A stretch of 64,000 nt of DNA from Alistipes sp. (GCA_017555905.1 JAFZFP010000008.1:52341-116340), one strand, 5' to 3'; positions 18,465 to 27,226 are shown, counted from the first letter of the stretch. Translations and numbers: made by a program. The notes: generated from the letters alone by a model not told the origin.

Positions 18465-20894
18465 ATGATTAAGAAACTCGCTTTACTTTTGGCCCTCGGT
18501 GCTATGGCCATAGCCACCGTGCCAGCAACAGCACAGCAGAACTCTTCGCCAAACTACGAGTTGGCAGAGAAGTTCTCGCCAAAGAAGACACAACGTCTTG
18601 TTCCTCAGACCGTTGTAAAACCTAACTGGTTTGAACAGAGCAACAAGTTCTGGTACGCTTGGAAGAGCGTGGATGCCGAGAACTACTACATCGTAGACCC
18701 AGCCTCTGGCAAGCAAACAGAGATGTGGTCGATGGCAGAACTCGCAGAGAAGGTGACACGTGCCACAAACTACCCATTCGATGCACAGCACCTCCCAATC
18801 GAGAATATCAAACTCAAGGAGGATAACATCGTACTCTTCGACATCGCCCCACACAAAGTGATGGTCGAGAACAACGACTACGCACCTAAGGACGAGGAGG
18901 GCAAACCTCTCGTATTCCACTTCGAGTGGAACATTGCAAAGCGCGAGTTGAACCTCGTAGACTCTCGCCTAAAGCCTATGCCAGAGTGGGCAAACGTATC
19001 TCCAGATGGTCGCTTCGCTGTCTACCAGAAGGACTACAACCTATGGTATATGAGCCTTGAGGATGTGGAGAAGTTCATCATCGACCCACAGGACAGCACT
19101 ATCGTAGAGCATCAGATAACCACCGACGCTACAGATGCGACAGCATACCACTGGTTTGAGGACTGCATCGAGCAACTCAAGGAGGGTGAGCGCTACCGCG
19201 TATTCTTGCAGTGGTCACCCGACTCTAAGCACTTCGCAACAGTGCGTAGCAATACCTCTATGCTCAAGGACTTCTGGGTGATAAACGTACTCAAGGAGCG
19301 CCCAGAACTCTTCTCTTACAAGTACCAGATGCCTGGCGAGCAGAGCCCCGACTTCACACTCGAACTCTTCGACACCGAGACATTCGAGCGCAAGGAGGTA
19401 GATATGGCTAAGTACAAGGAGCAGATGCTATTCATCGCACCTCGCCCAACGACAAGTGCCGACAGATATCAGCGTCCTATGCGTACTGTATGGCAGGGCG
19501 ACAACTCTAAGTTCTACGTAATCCGCCAGAGCCGCGACATCAAGCGTGCCGACCTCTGCGTAGTAGATGTGGCTACAGCAACAGCCAAGGATGTGGTTTG
19601 CGAGGAGATGAACACCTCTATCGAGTGGCAGATGCCTACGCTCATCAACAACGACAAGGAGGTAATCCAGTGGTCGGAGCGTTCGGGCTGGGCACACCTC
19701 TACCGCTACACCGTAGATGGTGAGTTGCTAAACCAGATCACCTCGGGCGAGTGGCACGTATCTAACGTCTTGGGCGTAGACGACGCTAAGCGCGTAATCT
19801 ACTTCACCGCAACGGGCTACAACAAGGGCGAAAACCCATACTACCTACACCTCTTCCGCGTGAACTACGACGGCTCAGGCCTCAAGCAACTTGATCCTAC
19901 GGGTTTCCACGGCGAGTTCTCACTCTCCGACGACCGCAAGTTCTTCACAACGACATACTCACGTGTAGACTGCGCCCCAGTATCGGAGTTGTACACCACC
20001 GAGGGCCGCAAGGTTATGGCACTCCAGAGCGTGGACCTCGACCCACTCTTCGCCATTGGCTACCAATACCCAGAGACCTTCGTTGTAAAGGCTGCTGACG
20101 GCATCACCGACCTCCACGGCGTGATGTATAAGCCTTACGACTTCGACCCTAACAAGAAGTACCCTATCATCGAGTACGTATATCCTGGCCCTCAGACCGA
20201 GGCTGTGGAGCAGGCGTGGTATCGCCCTCAGATCCGCACCGACCGCTTGGCACAGATGGGCTTCATCGTAATCACCGTAGGTAACCGCGGTGGCCACCCC
20301 GACCGCTCAAAGTGGTACCACAACTACGGCTACGGCAACTTGCGCGACTACGGTCTCAAAGATAAGGTAGTGGCTGCACAGCAACTCGCAGCACGCCACA
20401 GTTTCATCGACATTTCACGTGTCGGCATCCACGGTCACTCGGGCGGTGGCTTTATGTCTACAGCAGCGATACTTATGTATCCCGACTTCTTCGACGTAGC
20501 AGTCTCTTGCGCTGGTAACCACGACAACAACATCTACAACCGCTGGTGGAGCGAGAAGCACCACGGCATCAAGGAGGTAGAGCGCGATGGCGAGACCATC
20601 TTCGAGTACCACATCTCATCGAACCACGAGATTGCAAACCGCCTCAAGGGTAACCTTCTCCTTGTTCACGGCGACATCGACGAGAACGTACACCCAGGTT
20701 GTACACTCCGCGTAGTAGATGCCTTGATTCGCTCGAACAAGCGCTTCGATATGTTGTTGCTCCCAGGTCAGCGCCACGGCTTCGGCGATATGAACGAGTA
20801 CTTCTTCTGGCGTATGGCAGACTACTTCTCGGAGCATCTCCTCGGAGAGCGTGAGACAACTACCGACATCCCACAACTCATCAACGACTTGTAG
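18465..20894 (+). CDS. S9-family prolyl peptidase (dipeptidyl peptidase IV-like), exported
   Basis: An 809-residue exported peptidase. The signal peptide ends near VPATAQQ. A DPP IV-type beta-propeller domain (about 100-500) precedes the alpha/beta hydrolase domain. The catalytic triad is visible: Ser659 in GIHGHSGGGF, Asp in VHGDIDENVHPG, and His in PGQRHGFG. By family it removes Xaa-Pro dipeptides from peptides in the periplasm. It is monocistronic, with its own -7 box and a terminator shared with proS. The C-terminal extension after the His (about 30 residues) is ordinary for the family. Confidence 0.92.
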   Translation: MIKKLALLLALGAMAIATVPATAQQNSSPNYELAEKFSPKKTQRLVPQTVVKPNWFEQSNKFWYAWKSVDAENYYIVDPASGKQTEMWSMAELAEKVTRATNYPFDAQHLPIENIKLKEDNIVLFDIAPHKVMVENNDYAPKDEEGKPLVFHFEWNIAKRELNLVDSRLKPMPEWANVSPDGRFAVYQKDYNLWYMSLEDVEKFIIDPQDSTIVEHQITTDATDATAYHWFEDCIEQLKEGERYRVFLQWSPDSKHFATVRSNTSMLKDFWVINVLKERPELFSYKYQMPGEQSPDFTLELFDTETFERKEVDMAKYKEQMLFIAPRPTTSADRYQRPMRTVWQGDNSKFYVIRQSRDIKRADLCVVDVATATAKDVVCEEMNTSIEWQMPTLINNDKEVIQWSERSGWAHLYRYTVDGELLNQITSGEWHVSNVLGVDDAKRVIYFTATGYNKGENPYYLHLFRVNYDGSGLKQLDPTGFHGEFSLSDDRKFFTTTYSRVDCAPVSELYTTEGRKVMALQSVDLDPLFAIGYQYPETFVVKAADGITDLHGVMYKPYDFDPNKKYPIIEYVYPGPQTEAVEQAWYRPQIRTDRLAQMGFIVITVGNRGGHPDRSKWYHNYGYGNLRDYGLKDKVVAAQQLAARHSFIDISRVGIHGHSGGGFMSTAAILMYPDFFDVAVSCAGNHDNNIYNRWWSEKHHGIKEVERDGETIFEYHISSNHEIANRLKGNLLLVHGDIDENVHPGCTLRVVDALIRSNKRFDMLLLPGQRHGFGDMNEYFFWRMADYFSEHLLGERETTTDIPQLINDL

Positions 20895-20913
20895 TTGGTG
20901 TTATGGTAACAAA

Positions 20914-20953
20914 AAATAAGAGAGATTCGCTTGAATCTCTCTTATTTTTTTGT
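20914..20953. terminator. Bidirectional intrinsic terminator between peptidase and proS
   Basis: A perfect 15-bp stem, AAATAAGAGAGATTC (20914-20928) with GAATCTCTCTTATTT (20933-20947), encloses the loop GCTT. A run of A precedes and a run of T follows, so it works on both strands. Confidence 0.93.
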
Positions 20954-20997
20954 AGGAACTAAACCCGTAGGGCTTTAACGCCCACAATAGCAGAGGC

Positions 20998-22482
20998 TTA
21001 GTATGACTTAGCGAACAATACGCGGAACTTAGATGGCTTGCCTGAGAATACGCAAGTACCCTCCTCCTCAACAACATCCATAGGGATACAACGGATAGTC
21101 GCCTTAGTAGCCTCCTTGATAGCCTGCTCGGTCTCTGGTGTACCATCCCAGTGTGCTGAGATGAAACCACCCTTATTCTCAAGAACCTCCTTGAACTCCT
21201 CCCAGCTATCAACCTTAGTAATCATAGAGTTACGATAATCAAGAGCCTTCTGGAAAATATTCTGCTGAATCTCGTCGAGCAATGCTACGATGCGGTCGGT
21301 GAGACCCTCCTGCGATACAGACTCCTTAGTGAGGGTATCACGACGAGCCAATTCGATAGTGCCATTCTCCAAGTCGCGTGGGCCCAAAGCCAAACGTACT
21401 GGAACACCCTTCAACTCATACTCGGCGAACTTGAAGCCTGAACGCACATTGTCGCGAGCATCGATCTTTACAGAGACGCCCTTAGCACGCAACTCCTTAG
21501 CCATAGCCTCAAAACGCTCAACGATCTGGAGACGCTGCTCCTCACCCTTATAGATAGGCACCATAACAACCTGGATAGGTGCCAACTTTGGAGGCAACAC
21601 AAGACCGTTGTTATCAGAGTGAGCCATAATCAATGCACCCATAAGGCGTGTTGAGACACCCCACGATGTAGCCCATACATACTCCTGCTTACCCTCCTTA
21701 GATGTGTACTGCACGTCGAAGGCCTTAGCGAAGTTCTGACCAAGGAAGTGTGAAGTACCGCTCTGCAAAGCCTTACCATCCTGCATCAATGCCTCAATGG
21801 TGAGGGTATCTACAGCACCTGCAAAACGCTCGTTAGGTGACTTATGACCAACAATAACTGGTACACCCATCCACTCCTCAGCGAAGGTCTTATAGACGTT
21901 AATCATACGCTCGGTCTCCTCGATAGCCTCCTGAGCCGTAGCGTGAGCGGTATGACCCTCCTGCCACAAGAACTCAGCAGTACGGAGGAAGAGACGGGTA
22001 CGCATCTCCCAGCGCACTACGTTAGCCCACTGGTTGCAAAGGATTGGGAGGTCACGGTATGAGGTGATCCAGTTCTTGTATGTATTCCAGATAATAGTCT
22101 CCGAAGTAGGACGCACGATAAGCTCCTCCTCAAGACGTGCTGCAGGATCTACAACAACACCCTTGCCCTCCTCATCGTTCTTGAGGCGGTAGTGTGTAAC
22201 TACAGCACACTCCTTAGCGAAACCCTCAACATGGCTTGCCTCACGTGAGAAGAATGACTTAGGGATGAAGAGTGGGAAGTAGGCGTTCTCGTGGCCTGTC
22301 TCCTTGAACATCCTGTCGAGGACATCGCGCATCTTCTCCCAAATAGCATAGCCATAAGGCTTGATAACCATACAACCGCGCACTGCAGAGTTCTCTGCCA
22401 AGCCCGCCTTAATAACCAAGTCGTTGTACCACTGCGAGTAATTCTCGTCGCTCTTGGTCAAATCTTTTAGTTCTACTGCCAT
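20998..22482 (-). CDS. proS: Proline--tRNA ligase (eukaryote/archaeal type)
   Basis: A 494-residue class II aminoacyl-tRNA synthetase that charges tRNA-Pro. Class II motifs are visible: motif 1 around [16 protein letters not shown], motif 2 [21 protein letters not shown], and motif 3 within [16 protein letters not shown]. It has no bacterial editing insertion between motifs 2 and 3, and has the C-terminal zinc-type extension of the short ProS class found in Bacteroidota. It is on the minus strand with its own leader, which carries a palindrome at 22521-22537 and a TATCTTTG box at 22547-22554. Confidence 0.96.
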   Translation of the reverse strand: MAVELKDLTKSDENYSQWYNDLVIKAGLAENSAVRGCMVIKPYGYAIWEKMRDVLDRMFKETGHENAYFPLFIPKSFFSREASHVEGFAKECAVVTHYRLKNDEEGKGVVVDPAARLEEELIVRPTSETIIWNTYKNWITSYRDLPILCNQWANVVRWEMRTRLFLRTAEFLWQEGHTAHATAQEAIEETERMINVYKTFAEEWMGVPVIVGHKSPNERFAGAVDTLTIEALMQDGKALQSGTSHFLGQNFAKAFDVQYTSKEGKQEYVWATSWGVSTRLMGALIMAHSDNNGLVLPPKLAPIQVVMVPIYKGEEQRLQIVERFEAMAKELRAKGVSVKIDARDNVRSGFKFAEYELKGVPVRLALGPRDLENGTIELARRDTLTKESVSQEGLTDRIVALLDEIQQNIFQKALDYRNSMITKVDSWEEFKEVLENKGGFISAHWDGTPETEQAIKEATKATIRCIPMDVVEEEGTCVFSGKPSKFRVLFAKSY

Positions 22483-22520
22483 ATATGTTTGTTTTATTTA
22501 AATTTCCTCGTTTCGACTTT

Positions 22521-22537
22521 TATACACAGAGTGTATA
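22521..22537. repeat. Palindrome in the proS leader
   Basis: TATACAC-AGA-GTGTATA is a perfect 7-bp palindrome with a 3-nt centre. It lies between the minus-strand -7 box TATCTTTG (22547-22554) and the proS start at 22482, so it would be at or just after the transcription start. Confidence 0.55.
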
Positions 22538-22663
22538 ACCAAAGGGCAAAGATAATAAAAAAAGTGGAATTAGGGGTGAGGTTACGATATTTTTATGGTT
22601 TATACCACCTTACCCACCCATCAAACGCTATACTACCACAAAATCGGATACCGTACTACCACA

Positions 22664-22698
22664 AAAAAAGATGGGCGATACTCGAAGTATCACCCATC
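22664..22698 (-). terminator. Intrinsic terminator of rpsT
   Basis: On the minus strand a 12-bp stem (22698-22687 with 22681-22670, one G-U pair) encloses a 5-nt loop and is followed by seven T. It lies 22 nt after the rpsT stop. Confidence 0.9.
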
Positions 22699-22719
22699 TC
22701 AATCGTGTGTCGCCACCGA

Positions 22720-22971
22720 CTACAATGCGTTCACATGAAGTGTGAGAGAGCTCTTAAGGTTAGCAGCCTTGTTCTTGTGGATGATATTAACCTTAGCCAA
22801 CTTATCCAACATAGAGCTTACCTTTGGAAGGAGTGCCTCTGCTGCGCTGCGCTCAGTAGTGTTACGCAATGCCTTTACAGCGTTACGAGCAGTCTTGTGG
22901 TAAAGACGGTTGTGCGCACGCTTTGTTGCGGTCTGACGAATTCTCTTCTTCGATGACTTGTGATTTGCCAT
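22720..22971 (-). CDS. rpsT: 30S ribosomal protein S20
   Basis: An 83-residue basic protein with the S20 N terminus [21 protein letters not shown] and the helix-rich remainder ending LTLHVNAL. It binds the 16S rRNA 5' domain. No TAnnTTTG box was found on the minus strand in the 190 nt between it and tRNA-Glu, so it is probably transcribed from the tRNA-Glu promoter through a hairpin-rich spacer. Confidence 0.97.
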   Translation of the reverse strand: MANHKSSKKRIRQTATKRAHNRLYHKTARNAVKALRNTTERSAAEALLPKVSSMLDKLAKVNIIHKNKAANLKSSLTLHVNAL

Positions 22972-23161
22972 AGTAATTAAATCTTTTATTTTTTTATTTT
23001 ATGTCTCTTCTTTTTTCGACAGTTGTTCGCCAACCGTTATTTGGCAAGCCCCACTGCCAAGGCCTCTTAATACGACCGTAGTCGCTTTCGGATAGGCGTC
23101 TGCCCGCTCCTAAAAAAGTTTTAATCCGCACGCACTGTACCGAAGTACAACGCGCCAAGTG
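22972..23161 (-). ncRNA. Structured spacer between tRNA-Glu and rpsT (putative rpsT leader)
   Basis: Read on the minus strand, the spacer has four stable hairpins. The first (23154-23131) is a 10-bp stem with a C(UUCG)G tetraloop; then comes a short stem with a C(UACG)G loop (23085-23072), a 6-bp stem TTGGCA/TGCCAA (23060-23041), and a 7-bp stem ACGGTTG/CAACTGT (23037-23019). T6 at 23117-23112 lies about 14 nt past the first hairpin. Two UNCG loops are unlikely by chance. It may be a processing signal, a weak tRNA terminator, or an autoregulatory S20 site; no known RNA family was recognised. Confidence 0.5.
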
Positions 23162-23233
23162 TAGTCCGTACGAGAGTCGAACTCGTCTTTCAAGAATGAA
23201 AATCTTGTGTCCTAACCGATAGACGAACGGACC
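23162..23233 (-). tRNA. tRNA-Glu (anticodon TTC)
   Basis: The minus strand folds as a standard cloverleaf: acceptor GGTCCGT with ACGGACT (first pair G-U), TC at positions 8-9, the D arm beginning GTCT, an anticodon loop with TTC, and T-arm GTTCGACTC. CCA is not encoded. Confidence 0.95.
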
Positions 23234-23273
23234 TTACCACTAATGTCCCAATCCATTGGGGCAATTAGCGGGG

Positions 23274-23304
23274 CAAAGGTAAGCAAAAATTTCGATTTGG
23301 CAAA
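23274..23304 (-). promoter_or_regulatory. tRNA-Glu (and probably rpsT) promoter
   Basis: On the minus strand, TTTG (23304-23301), 19 nt, then TACCTTTG (23281-23274): a perfect Bacteroidota promoter about 40 nt before the tRNA. Confidence 0.88.
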
Positions 23305-23378
23305 CTATATGCCAAAAAAAATCTATTTTACCCTAAGTTTCCGAACTTTAGCCATCTCCTATTGGCTTCTCAATATAT

Positions 23379-24134
23379 CTATCGCATCTTTATAGATGCC
23401 GTGAGAGCATCAAATCGGATGTTGTCACTATTGAATAGTCGCTCTATATTACCCGACTTTACCATCTCTTCGGTGGGCAAATGGTGAAGGTGTGGCGTAT
23501 CGACCAAGGCGATGCTGTCGGCCAAAGCGAGGGCAATATCTAACTCGTGCGTAGAGAAGAGTATGCACTTATTTTGGTTGTGCGCCAAATCCAACAGAAG
23601 TTGGCATAGCGCATAGCGATTCGGAAGGTCGAGGAACGATGTGGGCTCATCAAGGAGGATGGCTGGAGTCTCCTGGGCCAAGGCTCTTGCTATCATAACT
23701 CGCTGGTACTCACCATCCGACAACGTATCAACACTTCGTTCTGCAAGGCTCTCAACACCTGCCAGACGTAGGCTACGTTCCACGACCTCTCTGTCGTGAG
23801 AGGTAAGACGACCAGCCCAATCGGTATATGGCGAACGACCAATGGCCACGAGGTCGTAGGCACTAAGAGCCTCCACATCTACACGCTCCGTATTTACGAA
23901 GGCTATGCGACGCGCCAAGTCGTATGGGGCAATAGTCGAGAGTTCATCACCACCGACAAGCACACTGCCCCCTTGCAGTCTGCCCAACGAGGCTATGGCA
24001 CGCAGAAGGGTCGATTTACCCGTACCATTACGGCCGAGTAGGGCCACCATCTCCCCACAACGGAAGTGGGCGGAGCCATCGACAATAAGTTGGCGAGAGC
24101 CAAAGGCAAGGGTTATGTTACGCAATTCTATCAT
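23379..24134 (-). CDS. ABC transporter ATP-binding protein, FecE/BtuD type
   Basis: A 251-residue ATPase with Walker A LLGRNGTGKSTLL (about 33), signature LSDGEYQRVMIARAL, Walker B AILLDEPTSFLD and the switch His in STHELDIA. Family: iron-siderophore, heme and cobalamin importers. Its ATG overlaps the stop of the permease gene by 4 nt, and it is the last gene of a three-gene minus-strand unit. The signature reads LSDGE instead of LSGGE, a small change also seen in related proteins. The substrate cannot be set from sequence. Confidence 0.92.
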   Translation of the reverse strand: MIELRNITLAFGSRQLIVDGSAHFRCGEMVALLGRNGTGKSTLLRAIASLGRLQGGSVLVGGDELSTIAPYDLARRIAFVNTERVDVEALSAYDLVAIGRSPYTDWAGRLTSHDREVVERSLRLAGVESLAERSVDTLSDGEYQRVMIARALAQETPAILLDEPTSFLDLPNRYALCQLLLDLAHNQNKCILFSTHELDIALALADSIALVDTPHLHHLPTEEMVKSGNIERLFNSDNIRFDALTASIKMR

Positions 24135-25165
24135 TGGCGATGGCTATTTCTGAGTACGACATATATTATCACGGGGATACCGAGAAGCGATGTAATAGTA
24201 TTTACGGGTAGCATCACGCCCTGTCGCGCAACCACGTCGCAAGCCAGGGTACAGACAACCATCGAGAGCGCACCCCACAGCATTGAGGCTGGCATAAGCA
24301 CCCTGTGGTCTGCCGTGCGGAAGGTGATGCGCGCCAGATGGGGCATAGCAAGGCCAATGAATCCAATAGGGCCACAGAAGGCTGTAACACCTCCAGCCAA
24401 AAGGGTCGTAGAGAGGAATATCAACCTACGAGAGCGTGTCACATTAAGGCCCATACTGCGGGCATAACCCTCGCCTAACAACAACATATTCAGTGGCTTA
24501 ATAACCACAATGGCAAACAGACTACCTACAACAACTACTGGCAATAGCACCATCAGTTGATCCACCGTCACCGTCGATACCGAACCCATAGTCCACACCA
24601 CGAAGGCCTTGAGCGACTCCTCAGTACCCATATATTGGAGTATTCCCACTACGGCAGAGATTGCCGAAGAGAGCATCATACCGATAATGAGGATGGTATT
24701 TATGTTACGGATGCGTCTGGAGAGCGCCATAACAAGGAGCAGGATTAATGCCGAGCCGAGCCAAGCCATTCCCGTTATGCCGACAGTAAGGAGCCACGAG
24801 GCCGAGAGGGTCAAGAGCGGTGTTACAAGGGTAAAGAGTGCCACACCAAGGCTTGCACCAGCATTTATACCAAGCACATAAGGGCCAGCCAAGGGGTTTC
24901 TAAAGAGGGTCTGCATCTGAAGGCCACTGGCCGAGAGGGCAACGCCCGAGAGTATCGCCACCACGACCTTCGGAAGACGCATATATAGCACTATGGTTGC
25001 GTGGTGCGCATCATAGGGTCTGCCACACAGAGCCGCCCACACCTCCGCCAACGACAGGTGTGTAGTACCCACCAGCATATCGGCAATGGCAAGCACCACG
25101 CATAGCAGGGCAAGCCCCATAAAGAGCAGCGGCGTAATCAACCTCCTATGTCTCGAAATCTCCAT
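24131..25165 (-). CDS. ABC transporter permease, FecCD/BtuC family
   Basis: A 344-residue inner-membrane protein with about ten transmembrane helices. Family marks are RLPKVVVAILSGVALSASGL, NPLAGPYVLGINAGASLG and the coupling region FCGPIGFIGLAMPHLAR. It carries Fe-chelate or cobalamin-type substrates with the neighbouring ATPase and binding protein. It starts 2 nt after the binding-protein gene. Confidence 0.94.
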   Translation of the reverse strand: MEISRHRRLITPLLFMGLALLCVVLAIADMLVGTTHLSLAEVWAALCGRPYDAHHATIVLYMRLPKVVVAILSGVALSASGLQMQTLFRNPLAGPYVLGINAGASLGVALFTLVTPLLTLSASWLLTVGITGMAWLGSALILLLVMALSRRIRNINTILIIGMMLSSAISAVVGILQYMGTEESLKAFVVWTMGSVSTVTVDQLMVLLPVVVVGSLFAIVVIKPLNMLLLGEGYARSMGLNVTRSRRLIFLSTTLLAGGVTAFCGPIGFIGLAMPHLARITFRTADHRVLMPASMLWGALSMVVCTLACDVVARQGVMLPVNTITSLLGIPVIIYVVLRNSHRQ

Positions 25166-25167
25166 AC

Positions 25168-26298
25168 TTATCTCAATCTGTGGTGGTAGTATAATTCATC
25201 CTCTCCACCCTCCATTATTATCTTTAGGTCACTTAGCACAATGTCGGGGCGCACGATGGCCGACTCCCAGAAGTCGCTACCACCATTGGGCGAACGACGA
25301 TGGTTGTTATTATAGACATCGCCACGCTCCACTACCCCACAACTCGCAAAATGGGGGACACTCCTACGCAACTCCTCTAACGTGAGGCACTGGCTTGGGT
25401 TAAGCCATATATCGGCACTCCCGACCAATGTAAGCGCCTCCTCAAGGCCTATACCTCGTGAGCCTCCCGTGGGGTTGTTACCCTTGTAGATATACTCACC
25501 TCCAGCATCCTCGATGAGTTGTACCATATAACTATCATCCGAGGGCATATACCACACATCCTGATAGGGGGTGTTGAGCATCACCTTGGGGCGACGACCC
25601 TCCGTCGAGATGCTACCCTTAACCTCCAAGTAGCGCTGCTCCACCTCACTAAATGTCGCAATACCCACCTCTTGCGCACCCACAATCTCGGCTATAGCAA
25701 CAACCCACTCGGCCTTACCAAGGGGAGACTGCTCGGTGTAGTCTCCGAGATAGATATAGGGGATGCGCAACTCTCGGAGTTTTGCCGTCTGCGCACCATT
25801 CTCTGCCGTAATGCCATACATAAGCACCACATCGGGACGTAGCGATAGAAGTGCCTCATAGTCGAGGTTACTGTCGTAGCCCACGTCCAAGACCTCGGCA
25901 CGCTGCGCTATAGTCTCATTCATCACGTAGTCCTTGCCCGATAGTCCTACTACGGCATCTACACAGCCTACAGCATCGAGCATCGCCAAGTGGCTCGTAG
26001 ACATACAGACTACCCTCTTAGCCGAACCAACGATATATTGTTCCTTGTAGCCCTGGGCCTCCTCAGCACTGTTAAATATTGCCAACGTCTGCTCCTTAGG
26101 GCTCTCTCCCTGCCAAGGGCGTGTCACCCTAAGCAGGCGGTTATGCGCCTCATCCTCAGCGATTAAGAAGCCTGTCGCGTGGCGTGGCTGATAGACTATA
26201 TTGGTAAACTCCGTAGCGGAAGAGGCGACCTCTCCGAGGCACGAAACACAGAGCGTAAGTGCCATAAAACAGAGTATTATAGTGCATATTTTCTTCAT
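25168..26298 (-). CDS. ABC transporter substrate-binding lipoprotein, FepB/BtuF family
   Basis: A 376-residue lipoprotein with lipobox LCVSC (Cys19-20 region) and a Peripla_BP_2 domain from about 90. The stretches RVVCMSTSHLAMLDAVGCVDAV and LRPDVVLMYG are typical. It delivers an iron chelate, heme or cobalamin to the permease. No cobalamin riboswitch precedes it: the 80-nt gap to tRNA-Pro has only a minus-strand TACATTTG box at 26303-26310, so B12 is the less supported option here, unlike the operon at 54064-60394. C-terminal HRLR ends just upstream of the permease ATG. Confidence 0.9.
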   Translation of the reverse strand: MKKICTIILCFMALTLCVSCLGEVASSATEFTNIVYQPRHATGFLIAEDEAHNRLLRVTRPWQGESPKEQTLAIFNSAEEAQGYKEQYIVGSAKRVVCMSTSHLAMLDAVGCVDAVVGLSGKDYVMNETIAQRAEVLDVGYDSNLDYEALLSLRPDVVLMYGITAENGAQTAKLRELRIPYIYLGDYTEQSPLGKAEWVVAIAEIVGAQEVGIATFSEVEQRYLEVKGSISTEGRRPKVMLNTPYQDVWYMPSDDSYMVQLIEDAGGEYIYKGNNPTGGSRGIGLEEALTLVGSADIWLNPSQCLTLEELRRSVPHFASCGVVERGDVYNNNHRRSPNGGSDFWESAIVRPDIVLSDLKIIMEGGEDELYYHHRLR

Positions 26299-26328
26299 AG
26301 CGCAAATGTATATTTTTTTTATGAATAA

Positions 26329-26361
26329 TTTGCATTATCCGAAAAATTATTATTACCTTTG
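26329..26361 (+). promoter_or_regulatory. tRNA-Pro promoter
   Basis: TTTG (26329-26332), 21-nt spacer, TACCTTTG (26354-26361), 19 nt before tRNA-Pro. It lies back to back with the promoter of the ABC importer. Confidence 0.85.
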
Positions 26362-26379
26362 CCTCCGCATTTTTGCAAA

Positions 26380-26454
26380 CGGGATGTAGCTCAGCCCGGT
26401 TAGAGTACACGTCTGGGGGGCGTGTGGTCGCAAGTTCGAATCTTGTCATCCCGA
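26380..26454 (+). tRNA. tRNA-Pro (anticodon GGG)
   Basis: Acceptor CGGGATG pairs with CATCCCG; TA at positions 8-9, D arm GCTC, anticodon stem CACGT/GCGTG around CTGGGGG (anticodon GGG), T arm GTTCGAATC. CCA is not encoded. Confidence 0.95.
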
Positions 26455-26475
26455 CAAAGCTGAGTAAGCGAAGGT

Positions 26476-26507
26476 CCTCAATCGAGAGATTGAGGGCTTT
26501 TTGTTTT
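26476..26507 (+). terminator. Intrinsic terminator of tRNA-Pro
   Basis: CCTCAATC (26476-26483) pairs with GATTGAGG (26488-26495) around GAGA, followed by GCTTTTTGTTTTT. Confidence 0.9.
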
Positions 26508-26614
26508 TCATACCTCCTGATGCTTGCATCAAGGAGTGTATGGAGAACAGAAAGTGCTTGATTTAGAGCGTGCCTATGCTTACGAAAGCTTTGTGCAGAC
26601 CATTAAGGGAGCCT

Positions 26615-26650
26615 CCCTAAACTCCCTAAACTCCCTAATTTCCCTAAATT
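26615..26650. repeat. Four tandem 9-bp units (CCCTAAACT-like)
   Basis: CCCTAAACT at 26615-26623 and 26624-26632 is followed by the variants CCCTAATTT (26633-26641) and CCCTAAATT (26642-26650). It sits in the stretch between tRNA-Pro and tRNA-Val (26455-26801), in which I see no gene; short open frames there show no protein-like composition. Confidence 0.8.
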
Positions 26651-26712
26651 ACTTACCGCGTAACGGGCATTACAACACAATGCCACCTCACTCCACCCCA
26701 CAAGCCCTAAAA

Positions 26713-26788
26713 CAAAAAACGACAGCCGTGGCTGTCGATCGTGTTGAAGAAACTACATAAAAACAAAAAAGATGTCTTGCGACATCTT
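26713..26788 (-). terminator. Two tandem minus-strand terminators after tRNA-Val
   Basis: First, AAGATGTC/GACATCTT (26769-26788) with a 4-nt loop, followed on the minus strand by TTTTTTGTTTTT. Second, CGACAGCC/GGCTGTCG (26720-26737) with a 2-nt centre, followed by GTTTTTTGTTTT. Both lie downstream of tRNA-Val on its strand. Confidence 0.75.
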
Positions 26789-26801
26789 CTTGTTAGATTT
26801 G

Positions 26802-26876
26802 TGGGAGCAAAGGGATTCGAACCCCTGACCCTCTGCTTGTAAGGCAGATGCTCTGAACCAGCTGAGCTATGCTCCC
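26802..26876 (-). tRNA. tRNA-Val (anticodon TAC)
   Basis: On the minus strand: acceptor GGGAGCA with TGCTCCC, TA at 8-9, D arm GCTC, anticodon loop CTTACAA (TAC), T arm GTTCGAATC, discriminator A. CCA not encoded. Confidence 0.96.
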
Positions 26877-26897
26877 GTTTTGTAAGGCTTGGGACTG

Positions 26898-26928
26898 CAA
26901 AGGTAAGCATTATTTTTTAATCTGCAAA
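26898..26928 (-). promoter_or_regulatory. tRNA-Val promoter
   Basis: Minus strand TTTG (26928-26925), 19 nt, TACCTTTG (26905-26898). Nearly identical to the tRNA-Asn promoter over about 36 nt. Confidence 0.88.
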
Positions 26929-27088
26929 TTTTTCGATAAGTTTTTTTTAAGAGTCTTGTCATCTTTCGAAGCTCGACCGCGAATTTTCTGCTTATCGGCG
27001 GTTTCAGACTTTCCTCCACCAACCTTTGGTCATCACCACTGCAGCTTATCGTTTGCTACCTCTTTCTTGTGCATCCCACGCACTTGAG

Positions 27089-27162
27089 CGCCTGAACAAG
27101 GACTTGAACCTAGGACCCCATGATTAACAGTCATGTGCTCTAACCAACTGAGCTATTCAGGC
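27089..27162 (-). tRNA. tRNA-Asn (anticodon GTT)
   Basis: On the minus strand: acceptor GCCTGAA with TTCAGGC, TA at 8-9, D arm GCTC, anticodon loop CTGTTAA (GTT), T arm GTTCAAGTC, discriminator G. CCA not encoded. The gap to tRNA-Val (26877-27088) contains only that tRNA's promoter. Confidence 0.96.
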
Positions 27163-27195
27163 ATTGTAAAGAACCGTTATCTTTCGATTGCGGTG

Positions 27196-27226
27196 CAAAG
27201 GTAGACATAATTTTTTATTCTGCAAA
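27196..27226 (-). promoter_or_regulatory. tRNA-Asn promoter
   Basis: Minus strand TTTG (27226-27223), 19 nt, TACCTTTG (27203-27196). Confidence 0.88.

Noticed and set aside
22631-22666. Direct repeat TACTACCACAAAA (22631-22643 and 22654-22666)
   Set aside because: Two short A-rich copies next to a terminator; too little to support a function.
22489-22956. Open frame of 155 codons on plus, opposite rpsT
   Set aside because: It lies antisense to rpsT and its terminator; composition is that of a shadow frame and rpsT is certain.
23379-26298. Calling the ABC importer a B12 (BtuFCD) system
   Set aside because: Family fits, but there is no riboswitch or B12 gene nearby; an iron chelate or heme is equally possible.
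26524-26760. 78-codon open frame between tRNA-Pro and tRNA-Val
   Set aside because: It crosses the 9-bp repeats and a terminator hairpin and has no start signal or family pattern.
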